DNA from: Pocillopora verrucosa
Lineage: Eukaryota; Cnidaria; Anthozoa; Scleractinia; Pocilloporidae
Direction of reading: 5' to 3'
DNA length: 64,000 nt
Assembly (NCBI RefSeq): GCF_036669915.1
Contig: NC_089320.1
Location: 15,747,839-15,811,838, forward strand
Shown in pieces: positions 35,597-48,479 of this stretch. The notes under the pieces were generated by a model that searched no databases, was not told the origin of the DNA, and saw nothing but the letters and a program-made list of their open reading frames with translations. The position numbers were made by a program, and so were the translations under genes. The stretch's first letter is position 1. Every line of letters begins with the position of its first letter.

Positions 35597-37556
35597 CTCA
35601 GTGAAGGTGGAACGCAAAAGATCCAAAAACCATAGGAATGACTGCACGTGTTTACACACCCATATAAAATACAATCTGTGCAGTTTGAGTTTCCTCCTTG
35701 TTCTTATCTTTTCTCTGCGAAAGACACAAATCCAATCAATTTATTCATCGTGATCAGATTTTACACTGATCTGATATGTAACTTTTCTTCAATTGAAATT
35801 CGGAGACGGCAGTATAATCACTTTATGAATAAGAAGAAGTTAGATCTGCTGCACTCCAGTGCGAAGCCTTATGGCCAGGGTCTTCCAAAGCTATGTTTGT
35901 CTAAGGAAGTCTCAGGAAAATCCGTGAGTTTGAAGACTAAAACTTCTGCAGTTATTACAAAATCACCCGCTGATCGAGAGTTTTTAATATCTCGTCACCA
36001 CCAATCTAGTCTTCATCCTCGTGGTTATTAGGGGTGACTGTTTAGGAAAACCATCAAAGTCACCAAGGAAAAAATCGATGCTGCAGTATGCGTTGGGAGC
36101 TCGCTGGCCTTTGCAAACTTTTAAAATTGTATTCACATATTGAGACCGAATAAATTTATGACAAGTTTCAAAATGCTAAGAACGCTGCCGAACGTAATAC
36201 TCAATCAGGTCCAAAAACCAAAAAACGTATACAAAGAAAAATGTCGGTTTTCCTTATCAGTCTCCTCAACTCGTTATGATGTCTTTAACGAACTATTGTG
36301 TTAACGTTTCACCTGAGCTCCTGGATAAGAGCAGCGAAAGGCGTCACACCGATACCGGTCGCTATGCATAGACTGACGTTGTATCGCCAAACGTCCTGGA
36401 AAGACAAACATCCTATTTATACTAGTTGAGATATAATTACTACAAAATGCGATATATGCGATTCGTCCACTTGAACGATGAGGGGAAGAGGGGGAATGGG
36501 GAAGAGGGGTAACTGAGCGGATTCATGGATGGGAACAGCGTCAAAATTTCAAGTATGTTTGTCATGTATCAAGCTAGGCAAATAAATGAATAATTGAAAA
36601 TTATTTTTTTCAATATATAAAAAAAAATTCTGAGCAAAGATGAAACAACTCATCATACCGTGCACGGACTTCCGTATGGGCCATCCACAGAAATTCTTGT
36701 TTTAAGAAAAGACATGACATTTTAATATATGAAATACTAAAATTACCAAGCCCTCATCCCTTACTCACTTCGTGCCCAACAGAAAATTACTTAAGCATCA
36801 TCACCTATAGCAGTCAAAACTGTACAAACATCTACTTTAGGGAGACTGGGGCTAGCCTACAGATCATCTCAGTTCATTATTTCATTCAAAGTTGTTGTGT
36901 GCTTGTCTACCTTTGCAAATTTTTTTTTTAAGATTTTTAAGTCAATTCTTTCACACCTTCAAAATGAATTACAACATTATGACGTGACTCCTTGCAACGC
37001 ATTTTCTTCTTCGGCCATTTTGCCGCCCCCCCCCCCCCCCCCCCCACATAACCTTTCCTCTTCCTTTCATGTGGACTGGTTAAAAACATATTTTCAACGC
37101 ATTTCTTGACCTGAATCCTGTAATTTGCATCCAACAAAGCTGAGAGTTTCACGTTTTCCTACATCACCTATGTATATATACTCATCACAGAGACTCTAAT
37201 TGTGCACTTACTTAATAAAATGCCTCACATAACAAAGGTAATCTTCATCTTGCTCTACAGAAGCCAGGGTTTTCTGGTTATCATCAAATTTCGCCGCTAA
37301 TAGTCTATCAGCAAATTTCTCTGGAAAAAACGTGGAACGTTTAATCAGTATACTACTAATCATTACTCTTTTATCTTTTTAAACTCTGACAAGACTATAA
37401 AAAGGAAATGATTCTTAAGTTAATAATGGATCATTGGTAGTCATGTGAGGTAAATAATGATAACCAACAAGAAAAGACAAAATAGTTCTGATCGCAGTAT
37501 GCTTGAATAGCAGCCAGATTCTTTCAGATCCCCTCACTTCCACCCCGCTCCCCCCC

Positions 37557-37625
<69 letters not shown>

Positions 37626-40600
37626 TGCAATGGAAAACTTTGTTTTCTCTGATTGTTCAACATCCTATGGGTAATGGAGGCGCTGTTGTAGCGAACTGCA
37701 GCTCAAAAGTTACCTCTTCATACTTCCGAGGAAGTGTCTAAATCTGTCCCGGAGTGTATGACCCGTTTTTACCTTGCTTTGTGTTCCTGAATGTAACAAT
37801 CTTTGTTCTACCTAAAACTGATTTTTCTAATAATTCTTCATCCTTGACGTTTACGAGAGAAGGCACAAATGCAAGTTGATGCCGCATGTTTGTGGCAGTT
37901 TGCATCAACTTGCACAAATGTAAGTTGCTGCCGCATGTTTGTAGCAGTCTGCTCGACTGACTGAAATTGTCTTTTAAGAAATTGAATTAAAATGTTTTAT
38001 GAACCAGGAATTGTTTTCTATTTTGCTTAGAAAAAATTCAAAAGCTACGGAAGAAAACAATTTCTGCGCACTTGCGCAGGTTCTCGTATTATAAAAAACT
38101 TTTTAATTTATTTAATTTTTATTTTTTATTTACAAAATTCGCCCTGAGGCAGGTGGGCATACAATAAAATCCTAGGTTCCCTGCTAGGTAAACCCACCAG
38201 CTAACCATTCCCCTAAAAAATTGACAACCCATTCCCTGGAACCCCAGTAAAAATAATAGTGGAAAAAAAAAAAGAAAAAAAAATCACAGACGCGACTTAT
38301 AAGCAAAGTGCTTTGGTTGTTGTTGTTATTGTTGCTGTTTTTCTTTATTTCAAGACCATAAAATTATTTTTGGCAGGAATAAAAGGGCAAATCACGAGCA
38401 CCTCTGAATAAGCTACCTACATATGCATTATCACCTAACTGGAAAGAAGTTCATTAACAAAGAACGACTTACCGGTCCAGTCTCCCAAAATCTTAAAATG
38501 AATGGAGAATGATGAATCCTCTGATGAAGGACACTATGTAAGAAGACACTGGTCACTTCAAATAAAAACAACCCTCCCAAACATGGATTCTTCGGATCAA
38601 TATCAGTATATGAACAGCTGCGCACCCACCTCTCCCCTAAACCAGCATTAACCCTAACCTGTTATTCGTTTGTTTTGTCGGGTTAGGGGAGGGGAAGGTA
38701 CGCAGTTGTTCAGATCCTGACGTTGATCCGATATCTCTTGAGGTGTAATTATAAACTCTGTATATGATGACTTCCTGTTTCCGATAGAGCAACTTTCAAT
38801 TGGGTTAGGGGAGGGGTAGGTGCGCAGTTGTTCAGATTCTGACATTGATCCGATATCTTTTGAGTTGTAATTAGAAACTCGATATCTGATGACTTCCTGT
38901 TTCCGATAGAGTAGCTTTCAATTGCGTAAAAAAGTTTACTAAGCCCTTAACCAATTGGATACAAAAACCAATCGAAGTTTGACCCACGCTGGGGGGCACG
39001 TTATATACATATGCACTCTGATTTGCGGTTTCTTGTAATATGGCCCTTGTTGTACTTGCTATTTGAATTTGATTCTGCGATTAATCAAGAAAGATCGTCG
39101 TAGTCATATGCATACGAGAAAAAAAAGACATTATAGTAGATGTACAGTAGATGTTCCTTCTGGAAACAAAAGAATCGCACTAGCAGCCACTTAGGCGTAA
39201 CAAAACTCTGAGAGCTTGCTCGCGAGCTATAGCTAGAAGGAATGATTATGCAAGTTTGTTCATTCTTCCTTTTTAATGCAAACAGGGTCAAGAAGTTCTT
39301 GATTGAGCTATGGTTGGGTCACTTTGTCTTGCTCTTGGGCGAAACACTCTATTTACACTATGCCTTTGTCCACCCAGGATTATAAATCGATACAGGAGAG
39401 TTGTCAGGGAAACGGGGAGGAAGGGTGGAGTAGGGGGCAACCTGTGATGAACTGATATCCCATCCAGGGGGAATATTCCTGGTCGCTTCATGCTTAGGTA
39501 AGCGGGATAAGCTCTGGTACCGTGTGGGCCTTTTGGCACAGGGACCCACGTTACCGTTGCCATATAATTACTGCGGTAGTGAACCTCACCTGAGTCAATG
39601 TAAAGGGGTGCCACTCAAATCTAGATACATCTGCACATTTGATGAACACGTACTAAAACCAGACCGGCAAAATATTTTAGTAATAATATGATAACTTATA
39701 GAGTAAAGCAGGCATTAAAAGCAGTGTTTGTCTTTACCAGAGGATAAATTGGTGGTGACAAATGGGAAATTACCCTTTTCTTCAGAGTATAATTCTCAAC
39801 AGCAATTTCATTTCTTGTGCTTCAATTTAGCTCTTAACCTTTTTTCTTCCACTTGTGATTAAAGAGAATCTTCTCAAAAAAGTCGATTAATATATTTTTA
39901 GGCAGAAAGTTGACGAAAAGAAAGACACATATCATTTATAAATATATTCTTTGATATAACAACAAATTCTTGGAACTAAAATCGAAACAAACGTGTGCCA
40001 CACAGTGCGGAGGGTTGACATTACGTTCTCAGGATTGATTTTGACAGTTTTGTCAGGTAAAAGCTCGCGCCAAAGTAATTGGGTTAGGTTATCGAGATAT
40101 TTCATCCACAATGTTAAGTACATGAGAAGGTGAAGTCATCATACCTGCCCTGGTGCTGCTGAAAACTTCTGTTTTTTCATTTTCACCTCCACCACTCCAT
40201 CCCTGTGTTGTACCACCTGACAGTCGTAAGAGAAACAAGAGAAGAGAGGTTAGTTCTGCAATCCAGAACTTAGCAAATAATGATCGAAAATCTGTGTTTA
40301 AACCACACTTGTCCACCGTTATTTTCTTATCAGAAGGAGAAAACAGCATGGAGTAATTCAAGGGCATCTGAAAGTTTGAAAGTAGAAGCAAAATTCTTTA
40401 CATCAATAAGTTCCACTTTCTGAAAGCTTCTGAAAACTCTTGTAAGTCGCTCCGTTACGTAAATGAGAAGAGGAAAAACACACCATTTCCAGGCCTAGAA
40501 ATTGAAAACAAAGAAATATACAGGTGAAGACAAGGAATGCATAGTTGTACTATAACTAAGAAATATCATAAATAAGTTTTTCTACATAACTTTCTTCTAA

Positions 40601-43600
40601 GAATGGCTTATAAACTTCAACGCTCTGCAAGGAAGTTCATCCATGATATCCAAAGGGGCGCCCATAATAACGTCTTTCGTTCGCTACCAGCTAACGAAAC
40701 AATTGAAAATGTCTTCACCTACTTCTCGATAAATTTGAAGTTAAGAAGGTTTAATGGAATGCTCGTTCTAGTAAATTTGTACCTCGCATACGGACAGCGA
40801 CAAATTCTTTCTTAACATATTTTTAAAGCCATCCTTAATCGCTTCTTTCGCTCGATTCCACACAACTAAACATTTGTATATATAGGCTGCGCACAACTTT
40901 ATGCTAGACGAAGAACTGGAACTCAAATAACTTCAAATCTTGTCTCGGAAATATTGTACATCGTCCGCCAGAACGTTCCTTTGAAGAAAATACTGTATTT
41001 CGAGTTAGTGTTCACTATTCATGTCTGTCTGCTGTCTGGGATTTGCCTCTCGTTGGATGTTCATTCACAATCAGTCGTGAGGCGATACACAAGTCACGTG
41101 ATTATTTCACCGTTGGGGCTGTCGGAAGTAGCTTTGACATCCGGTCGTTTTGATAGGAAGAAATTTTGGGTGTAGCAGTAAATTTGAGAAAGTTGCAAAA
41201 CCAATATCGAAACGAGGAGAATCCAATACAACAGATATTCTGTTCGCACTTGTTGGATATGAAGATTTCTTATAACCAACTCGTTATGCCTCATCGACAC
41301 AATCTACCTCCGGCTCATCTGCTTGAAAGACTGGCTCCTCTGAGCACCATACCACGTGACTGGTATTTGAAATCTTGGTCTTATTTTCAGCCATTTTACA
41401 TCCGGGGGAGTGAGTATCCACGTTCACTTGGTGTTTTATCACTCCTCTAGATAAGGAAAAAAATCAAAGACGGAGATTCACTCCTCAGAAACCATGTATA
41501 TGCACAGTTTTTTTTGTTCGAAACCGAAAATAATATTTTAAAATTTACTTCTTATTGCCATTTTAGATTGTAAAGAGTTCGCTTCACTGCGGTGAAGAAA
41601 AGAATTTAAGAGATCCTCCCAGCTAAGAACACTACTGAACTAGTAGTTGAAAATAGGACCTGAAGTGCAAATATATTAATTTCATATATCTAAAATCATC
41701 ATTCATCACTTGGATGGTTTACTTGGACCCAACATATTGACCAGCTCCCAGTTGGCTTGTTAGCTCAGTTGGTACAGCGCTGCACCGGTATCGCAAGGGT
41801 CATGGGTTTAAATTCCGTACGGGCCTAAATTTTTTTCAGGTCCTATTTTCAACTACTAGTTTAGTAGTGTTCTTAGCTGCGAGGATCTCTTAAATTCGTT
41901 TATTCACTGCAGTGCAAATATATGAATTTCATATATCTAAAATCATCATAAAAATCATAATCTGAGTTAAGAATTATGTTACTTTCGTAGCTCCCAATTG
42001 TTCAGAGAGATCGCCAAGGGATGGAAAAAAGCAGAGGAAATCACGAGTAAGCGACAAGGTAACTATGCATTTAAAGTGACGAAATCAGTAGTTGTCTTCT
42101 TGTCACATTTGAAGACAAGTCCCTTTTTAGAGTCATAAATCGCGGTCAGTGGGATTTGAAGCGCACTTAGCCGTTTAGTCTATCGAGTATAATCCCGTGT
42201 GGAAATAACCCAGCAGGAAAAACAGTTCAAATTGAAAAGCTGTTCCATTTTGTTTACTAAGAACGATTTCCAATTGAATGTCGAAAGAACTCCTGGATTG
42301 CTTTGGTTTTGCTTTACTTTGCTCTGTGATTGGTTCAGAAAACTTGCACCACTCTCTAAACCAATCAGATGCAAACTAAAACTAATCACGACTTGATCAC
42401 CCACGTTTTCCCGCGCTTTGGGCAATTTAGATGTTTTTACTTCGAGAGCTCATAGGCTTTCAAAGATATTTTCCTTTCTCCTGTTTGCCTGTTGTAGCTA
42501 CTTTGTATGTTTTTATTTTACGAAACTCAATTGTAAAGCGCTCTATATCTGGAAATTGCATCATCGACTCACCCGAGACCGTGGACCAGTAGAAGTAAAA
42601 AGAACACAATGAAGAGATGATGAGTATACCAAAAGATCTCATATGAGGCGCGCCTGGAGATCAACAACAAACAAGAGATTGAAGCTGAGTGATGCTGAGA
42701 TTGTCATAAGCTCTAAAAGTAAACACTACAAAGGGCCAAAGTAAAAAAATATTATTACTAAAATTGGTAAAACCCACCTCACAGCAACCATAGACGTTAC
42801 GATCTAAAAAAGAATTCGAAGAAATATTCTTAAAACGCGTTGATAAGCGAGCAGGGGGGCTGATAAATTAATAAATCAGTTACTCATTGGGGATTCCGGA
42901 CGGGGAGCTTTTGCACCAAATTTAAATGAATATGAGATTTAATGACTACAAGACATAACATATCATGGAGAACATCGGATTTATGGCTGCAAACCACGTC
43001 ATCAAATCGCTTAGCTTCGTAACGTAGATATTTAGATATTATTGGAGGAAGGAACTTACTGAAAACTCTTTCGGAGCCATACCCGCCCAGCTTTTAGAAT
43101 ATATTAATTCCATATGCAGTATACACTTCTTTAACCTAAAACTCCAATAAGCGAAACAGATAGCTATAGTAATACAGGCTATGACGTAAAGAGGAAGTTC
43201 GTGATATATGATGCATAGACATCATAAATTATCCGATAACAACATTGGACGTACCATAATGAGTAAGACGAGAGTCATCAATATTCCAGTTGTTCCACTG
43301 ACTAAAAAAAGGAATATTGGCTAAGATCGTTAATCAAGAGGTACGTTGGATCAAAATTTTAAAAGGGCAAACGTGAAAAAATACCGTGTTTCTTACCTGA
43401 GGTAAGGTACATTTTCAGTGGATCCTAAATATTGATAGGCAAAATAATAAAATGGTAAATCTGAGTCACACAAAAAAAACTGTCTGTTAAGTTGCCACGA
43501 AGTGGCGGTAAGGAAAATTTAATCGTAAAACCAAAGTTAAAATGTCAATTGTGGTTCAGTGTTTACCTGATTTGGATAGGAGGCAAAGTTTAAATCCTTG

Positions 43601-46600
43601 AATTCATCACTGTAGTTTGCAGAAAATCTCTTGGCATTTAAAATGTGGGCTCCGACATGAATTCCTGGGGAGAGAGAAAGTAAAAAAAAAACCAGGAGAC
43701 AAAAAAAATGCCAATCATGCAATTGTTTTTTACTTGTATTTCGGAAATTTGACGAGAGGTGATGTAGACAAGGGAAAAGGGTTATAATCTTATCTGAGTG
43801 ACCTACCAGCTGACAAGATGATCACAGCTGCACATGCCTTGTGAAACCAGATGCCTCTGTCTAATAGGCGTCCAAACGAACGGGTTATACTCTTAAGTGC
43901 AAATAAAAAACATACATTGGAAAGCTGGCTTCTTATTCATGGTAACCCTTAACAGTTCTCGTAACTGTTGTTTTGATGACTCAGCATTACTATTCTATGT
44001 AAGTTGTGAAATATGTGTAATCTTAGTTAATTGTCTAACATTTTGATCACAGTCATAACTCAAGAACTCTGTGAGAGTCAAACATATTGGGAAATTCTTA
44101 ATTCTCAATTTGCCATCTATTTATTCCTGCTCGTAAAGGGATGTGGTTGTAAGGGTTTCAACCAATATAGTTGATAGCCATATCTGGAGCGTTTATAAAA
44201 ATCATGGAGTATTACTCGGAACTCGACATTTGATAAAGAAAATATCCCCTAGAGTAAATACCAATTGTTTATTCAGGGCAATTCTCTCATGATGTTTGGA
44301 AGACAAGTGAAATACCGCAATCAGTGAGCGCGCGCTAAGATATTTTTAAATTGGTTAGTTAGCGAGCACGTGGCGCATATGAGTCACATTTCGGGAAGTT
44401 TATTAGTAAGCAAGTAAGTTTTACAGCGCAACCATTTTGGTAGTGTTATTATGGCGGATTGTTTTAAGAATAGTTTTTTTTTCGCAATCGCTTATGATCA
44501 CTTGATTCTATAGACGGAGTACAGTACAGTCCTTTGAAAATGCGATAAAAATTCTCAACAAAGAAAAGCTGACCTTGTAGCCTCACCTTATTGAAATTCC
44601 TGATCAAGGACAACATATTGCGACACATTGGAAGGAGTATCAGGGAACAGCCGACGTAGAGAACCGAGGCTGTACCACGTGACCAACACAAACTGTCCTA
44701 ACAATTCGATAAAAAAAAGGTAAGAAAAGTTTCCTTAAAATATGACAGTCGAGATCTTATCAATGTAACCAGTCACTTTCAATTCAATTTCGAAAGTCAT
44801 TCGAGATTGCATTGGGTTTGCTTTACTTCGCTCTGTGATTGGTCTAGAAAACTCGCGCCACTCTCTAAACCAATCAGATGCAAAAAAAAAAACCAATCAT
44901 GACTCGGTTGGCTCTTAAAAGTATTTTCTTTTCTTCTGATTGACCGTTATTTATTTATTTATTTTATTATATTATTATAATAAAATAATTATCATTAATT
45001 TATTATTTTGATTTTGTTTTTCGACGCTCCATCGAATAGCGCTCTATAAATTACCCAGCGAACAGGTGGTGAGAATAAACACCCAGTCCTATTAATGACA
45101 AGGATTTATCTTGATATAACACTGATAGACAGGGAAATGATTGACAAATAGGAAAGAGAATTATCATTCAGATCTTGAGAGTTACTTCACTTACCCCTAA
45201 CATAGCATACAGGTAATAATATTGAATACCATCTCTGTATTTGTAGAAAGTGCGCAGAAAAACAAGGACAGCAATCGTTGTTATGGCAACCTACAAAACA
45301 AAAATTATAATAACACATACAAATATTTAGTTGGTTATTTAGGTGTCAGCATAAAATGCAAGATTTAACTTCTTCGTTACATTTCTTAAAACATCAGCAA
45401 GCAAACTGCAACTTGGCTTGGATCAAAAGGAATTCATTTCTACAGAGCGGAATTAAACAGCCTTAGTAATTCTTTTTAAAATATCAAATGGTAAGGTATC
45501 AGCTTCACCATTTTGTCGACGTTTTGTCTCAACAGTTGCGCCATCCTCTCAAGATTTTTTTTACCAATCAATGCAAAACTGAAGAAAAAGGCGACTTTAT
45601 CATTCGCGTTTTCCCGCGCTTTTAGCAGTTTGCTCGTTTCGCTTTGAGTTCTCATTGGCTAATGATAATATAAACCTTTGTTCCTATTGGTCGCTGGGAT
45701 TATTTTAGTTTTGATTTTTCGACACTCAATGTGAAAAGTGCTGTAAGTAAAATGTATTTACGATCGTGAATATATGCACGCAGTCTTTTCGTAGTCGACG
45801 TTCCGCGATCGCAAAGTTTTTGTAATTACACAGCATTTAGGGTTTGTCTCAGAGACCTCTCCCGATTCATCGGAAGATCTTTGATCAGGTAAAATAAAAC
45901 GAAAAATTGTCTGTTATTTGTTTTTGTCACAACATTTTTAAAAGCAGCAAGCTGGCTGACGCATGACGAAGCCAGATGACCAGATGACTTGTTCGAAGGT
46001 TGGATAGCATTGTCAGCTGGAGAAAACTCTATCCGGTGGATAACGCTACACGTTTTGCTATTACTTATCCGCCGGATAAGGATTTATCCGTTGGAAAGCG
46101 TTATCCGCCCTTTATACAACTGGACCCTGTCCTTCACTATCTAGCGGATTGTTTGTGGTGTCAATATTTCCCGGTCGCAGGGCAACTCCACACGCTTCAA
46201 TAGCGTTACTTTGGCATCTGACAAAAGCACAAAAGTAAGATCTGTTTTTCTCAGAATCGCTTTCTACTTTTGTCGGGATCTTCGAAAACGTCTCGATGAA
46301 ATTCGATTTGTACTACTTAGAAACTCGTAAAACCGTGACACTTTGATTTGATTTTGACAGGACTCGGTTGTCTACTGTCAAACCACAGTAAAGTTCAGGA
46401 CAAAGAGCAAACCTCAAAACCACAGATTAATTTCTGTAGCTGTTTGCGATTAAGTTTTCTCACGCCCAAGTGGCTTTCCGCTAAGGGCTCAATAAATTTT
46501 AAAAATTTTCTGGTGTTCGCGGTTTTTTTTGAGTTTCATAGTACTTAGTTAATACTCGCTGAAATTAGACTGATTCGTTTCTTATGGTATGGAGTAGATA

Positions 46601-47392
46601 AATTACATAAAGAGTTTTAGTCGGCTCCTTCTGGTTGTTTCATCTGGGGAAAACCCCTTAGAAAAACGTCTTGATCAGATTTCCAAACTTATCTACGTTA
46701 CCGGTTGAACCACCATATGGACTCAGAGAAACATTTCGGAGACATCCACACTCCCCCTTTTAGAAAAATGGACTTGACCCTAAACCATTTGTGAATAAAG
46801 ACGAAAAATGTTCAATTCAAAGATTGTTTGAGCAGATCCTTCCGTGGCGTTCAATAAAAAACCGCATTCTTTTCATTACAATAGCGTTGCAGTGTTACTA
46901 AGACCGCCTTACCGGAAGCGCTTTTTACATTGGCACAATATTCAACAATGGCGAATGATTACCGCGATTATCAAGCGATTCAAAGAAAATTTCTCAGTCA
47001 AAACAACGGAAACTCCGATATTAGAAAGTTTCTTATTATTCACTTGAATCTCGTAATTAAATATGATAAAGTTTTAATTCAATTTCCATCATCTTTCCTC
47101 AAGGTTTTAAAGTAATTGGCCGATCAACCTTGCTGGAGACAGAATCATTTTCACCTCAACATGGCCGAGAAAATCAGACTTATTCAACTGTTCCACGAAA
47201 TGTTACACGATTGCTACCATGCGATGATGACTTTTACCAAGCGTTTGATCAATAGACGATTTATACTGCAATCGGTTTCTATCGCGCGTCGTTCAATATT
47301 ATAACGGAAAACGTACTTACCGGTGCTAGAACATTCTCAATTATTCTGGTAACCCAATGAAAGACTAGTCTGATCGTCATCTTCTTTACCAT
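35597..47392 (-). CDS. Divergent NADPH oxidase (NOX)-like protein, gene model incomplete
   Basis: Exons found, leftward: 47321-47392 (ATG), 45195-45290, 44587-44697, 43807-43891, 43567-43664, 43397-43424, 43255-43301, [gap], 40402-40494, 40145-40216, [gap or 38940-39017], 38473-38533, 37212-37320, 36659-36695, 36313-36395, 35597-35714. Junctions within each block are in phase, giving about 370 residues against roughly 570 for NOX2. NOX enzymes pass electrons from NADPH via FAD and two hemes across a membrane to make superoxide. Visible family marks are the segment LILLPMCRN; first heme-ligand pair H110 and H124 (WFHK ... GIHVGAH, spacing 14); WKWC ... [43 protein letters not shown]; and [11 protein letters not shown]. 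The family motif CRDTH-FEWF is changed to [10 protein letters not shown]. The exon with the second histidine pair and the C-terminal NADPH-site exons were not found. Confidence 0.78.
37023..37045 (+). repeat. Poly-C tract
   Basis: An almost pure run of C in the intron between oxidase exons at 37212 and 36695. Its length is likely to be unreliable in the assembly. Confidence 0.8.
37556..37624 (+). repeat. (CT)n microsatellite
   Basis: About 65 bp of CT dinucleotides with two CCCT interruptions, preceded by a C run. It lies in an intron of the oxidase-like gene. The minus-strand ORF of alternating Arg and Glu across it is an artefact of the repeat. Confidence 0.95.
37865..37950. repeat. Short tandem duplication (about 47-bp unit)
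   Basis: 'gcacaaatgcaagttgatgc' and 'gcacaaatgtaagttgctgc' are each followed by 'cgcatgtttgtggcagt' or 'cgcatgtttgtagcagt'. There are two units only. Confidence 0.6.
38596..38930. repeat. Hairpin-type repeat plus a 124-bp tandem duplication
   Basis: 38596-38735 is an imperfect inverted repeat. It opens 'ggatcaatatcagtatatga' and closes with the complement-like 'cctgacgttgatcc', around 'ctcccctaa' and 'ttaggggagggg'. The right arm and following bases (38683-38806) are repeated at 38807-38930, including 'gatgacttcctgtttccgat'. Another member of the family lies at 60645-60790. Confidence 0.7.
39355..39615. repeat. Interspersed repeat fragment of unknown class
   Basis: On the minus strand it contains 'aaggcccacacggtaccaga' and 'cccctggatgggatatcagt'. 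I recognise these as resembling high-copy, non-coding anthozoan repeats, and that recognition is from memory. It creates overlapping spurious ORFs in two frames. It lies in an intron of the oxidase-like gene. Confidence 0.4.
41580..41965. mobile_element. Cluster of tRNA-derived SINE copies in both orientations
   Basis: A minus-oriented body fragment lies at about 41590-41670 ('cagctaagaacactactgaa'). A plus-oriented tail follows ('gtgcaaatatatta ... catatatctaaaatcatcat'), then a full plus-strand copy from about 41742. Its tRNA-like head is 41754-41825 and its body and tail run to about 41953. The head has a D-arm mismatch (GGTACAGC instead of GGTAGAGC). Confidence 0.8.
42245..42420. repeat. 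Interspersed repeat, copy 1
   Basis: 'tttgctttactttgctctgt', 'gattggttcagaaaactt' and 'cactctctaaaccaatcaga' recur at 44780-44905 in the same orientation with clear substitutions. Intronic, non-coding. Confidence 0.65.
44780..44905. repeat. Interspersed repeat, copy 2
   Basis: Matches 42245-42400 over 'ctttacttcgctctgtgatt' and 'ccactctctaaaccaatcag'. It is followed by A-rich sequence and an AT-rich palindromic tract at 44945-45010. Confidence 0.65.
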
Positions 47393-48400
47393 GTGCTTGA
47401 ATTTCTCTTTCTTTCTTTCCTTCTTTCGATTTACAACGCCATACGACTTTTACCAAGCGCTGGTACTGGCCCTGTCAGGCTTATATCAGATTTTCCTGTT
47501 GAGGTAAAACTAAGAAGGATATCATCTTTTCCCTGATCACTCTGGTGTTTGATCGTGTTTCGGACGCATGAACCGGTAACAGTGAACTCAACTGAACTCA
47601 CAAGGATTTAATCGCAAAGACTGTTTTGAATTGTGACAATAGTCACTCAACAAAACTTCTTTGTCTTTTGATGAGAACACAAAAACAAACCGGTTTCCGG
47701 TTGGACGACTCGTTGAATATCATCACCGCTGAAGAACAGCCAACAAAAGCAATACGAACACAAGAAACCCACCCTAACAAGACTAAGTTTCCCTTATATT
47801 CTTCTTAAACAAACCGCTTTATCTCTGTCTGTAAGAGACGAGCTCCTAAAATCTTCCCCTCAAACACGCTTTGTATCTACAGAAGCGGAAAAGGAGAGGA
47901 ATAGACGCCCACTACTTCTAAAATGGTGAATCTTATCCATTTCCGGGACGTTAAAAAAACTATTACGACGAAGGGGGTGTCGTTGTGTTCCCAAAACAGC
48001 ACGAACCTTATTACTTGGCATATATTTTAGCCTCCCACGTTGACGAACTGATTCTTATTTTCCACCTAAAATGCAGTTTTTCCACCTATTGAAACCATAC
48101 AATAGGGCGTTAGAGTCGGAGACAAATTCAAGGAAATGCCACTCAAGCGGAGGGTTGAATGATCAAGATAAACGTGATTGAAAATACATTAAGCCGATCG
48201 AAAAAAAAACTCGAGAAGTTGCATAAACATTTAACTCAGTTTACACGACTCCCTTTCGAGAATCCTTCGACATTTTGTAGGAAGGTAAAGCAAATCATTC
48301 GTTCTTCACATCTGAATTCAACCGTTCTTTACAGGATTCTCAGGAAATTAAAGGCCACCCGCACAGTTATAATTAATAGGGTATAATTAATAGATCGTAA
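45860..48400. other. Upstream region of the oxidase-like gene and intergenic DNA
   Basis: Apart from the first oxidase exon (47321-47392) no coding exon is recognised. At 46025-46110, 'atccggtggataacgc' and 'atccgccggataagg' form short inverted repeats of a kind seen as interspersed hairpins. Confidence 0.4.
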
Positions 48401-48479
48401 GTGTTGTGTCGTCTAGACTCAGTCAAGTTACTTCTTTCATTGCTATTGCTCAACTGAATTTTATTAAAGAATCAACACG

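Noticed and set aside
36659..37320. A frameshift between oxidase exons at 37212 and 36695
   Set aside because: A first reading put the donor one base off. The sequence is ATTAA|GTAAGT, so phase 2 joins correctly to A|ATTTCT and the frame is intact.
37415..37663. A minus-strand ORF of alternating Arg-Glu
   Set aside because: It is created by the (CT)n microsatellite and has no splice or homology support.
37865..37950. CRISPR-like repeat
   Set aside because: There are only two units without spacers, in a eukaryotic intron.
39288..39614. A 108-codon minus-strand ORF
   Set aside because: It lies in a repeat that opens two overlapping frames, and the peptide has no recognisable domain.
39950..40123. 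Minus-strand [12 protein letters not shown] as the FAD-binding oxidase exon
   Set aside because: It has a faint resemblance to the W-H-P-F motif region, but no suitable donor or acceptor, and the surrounding residues do not fit.
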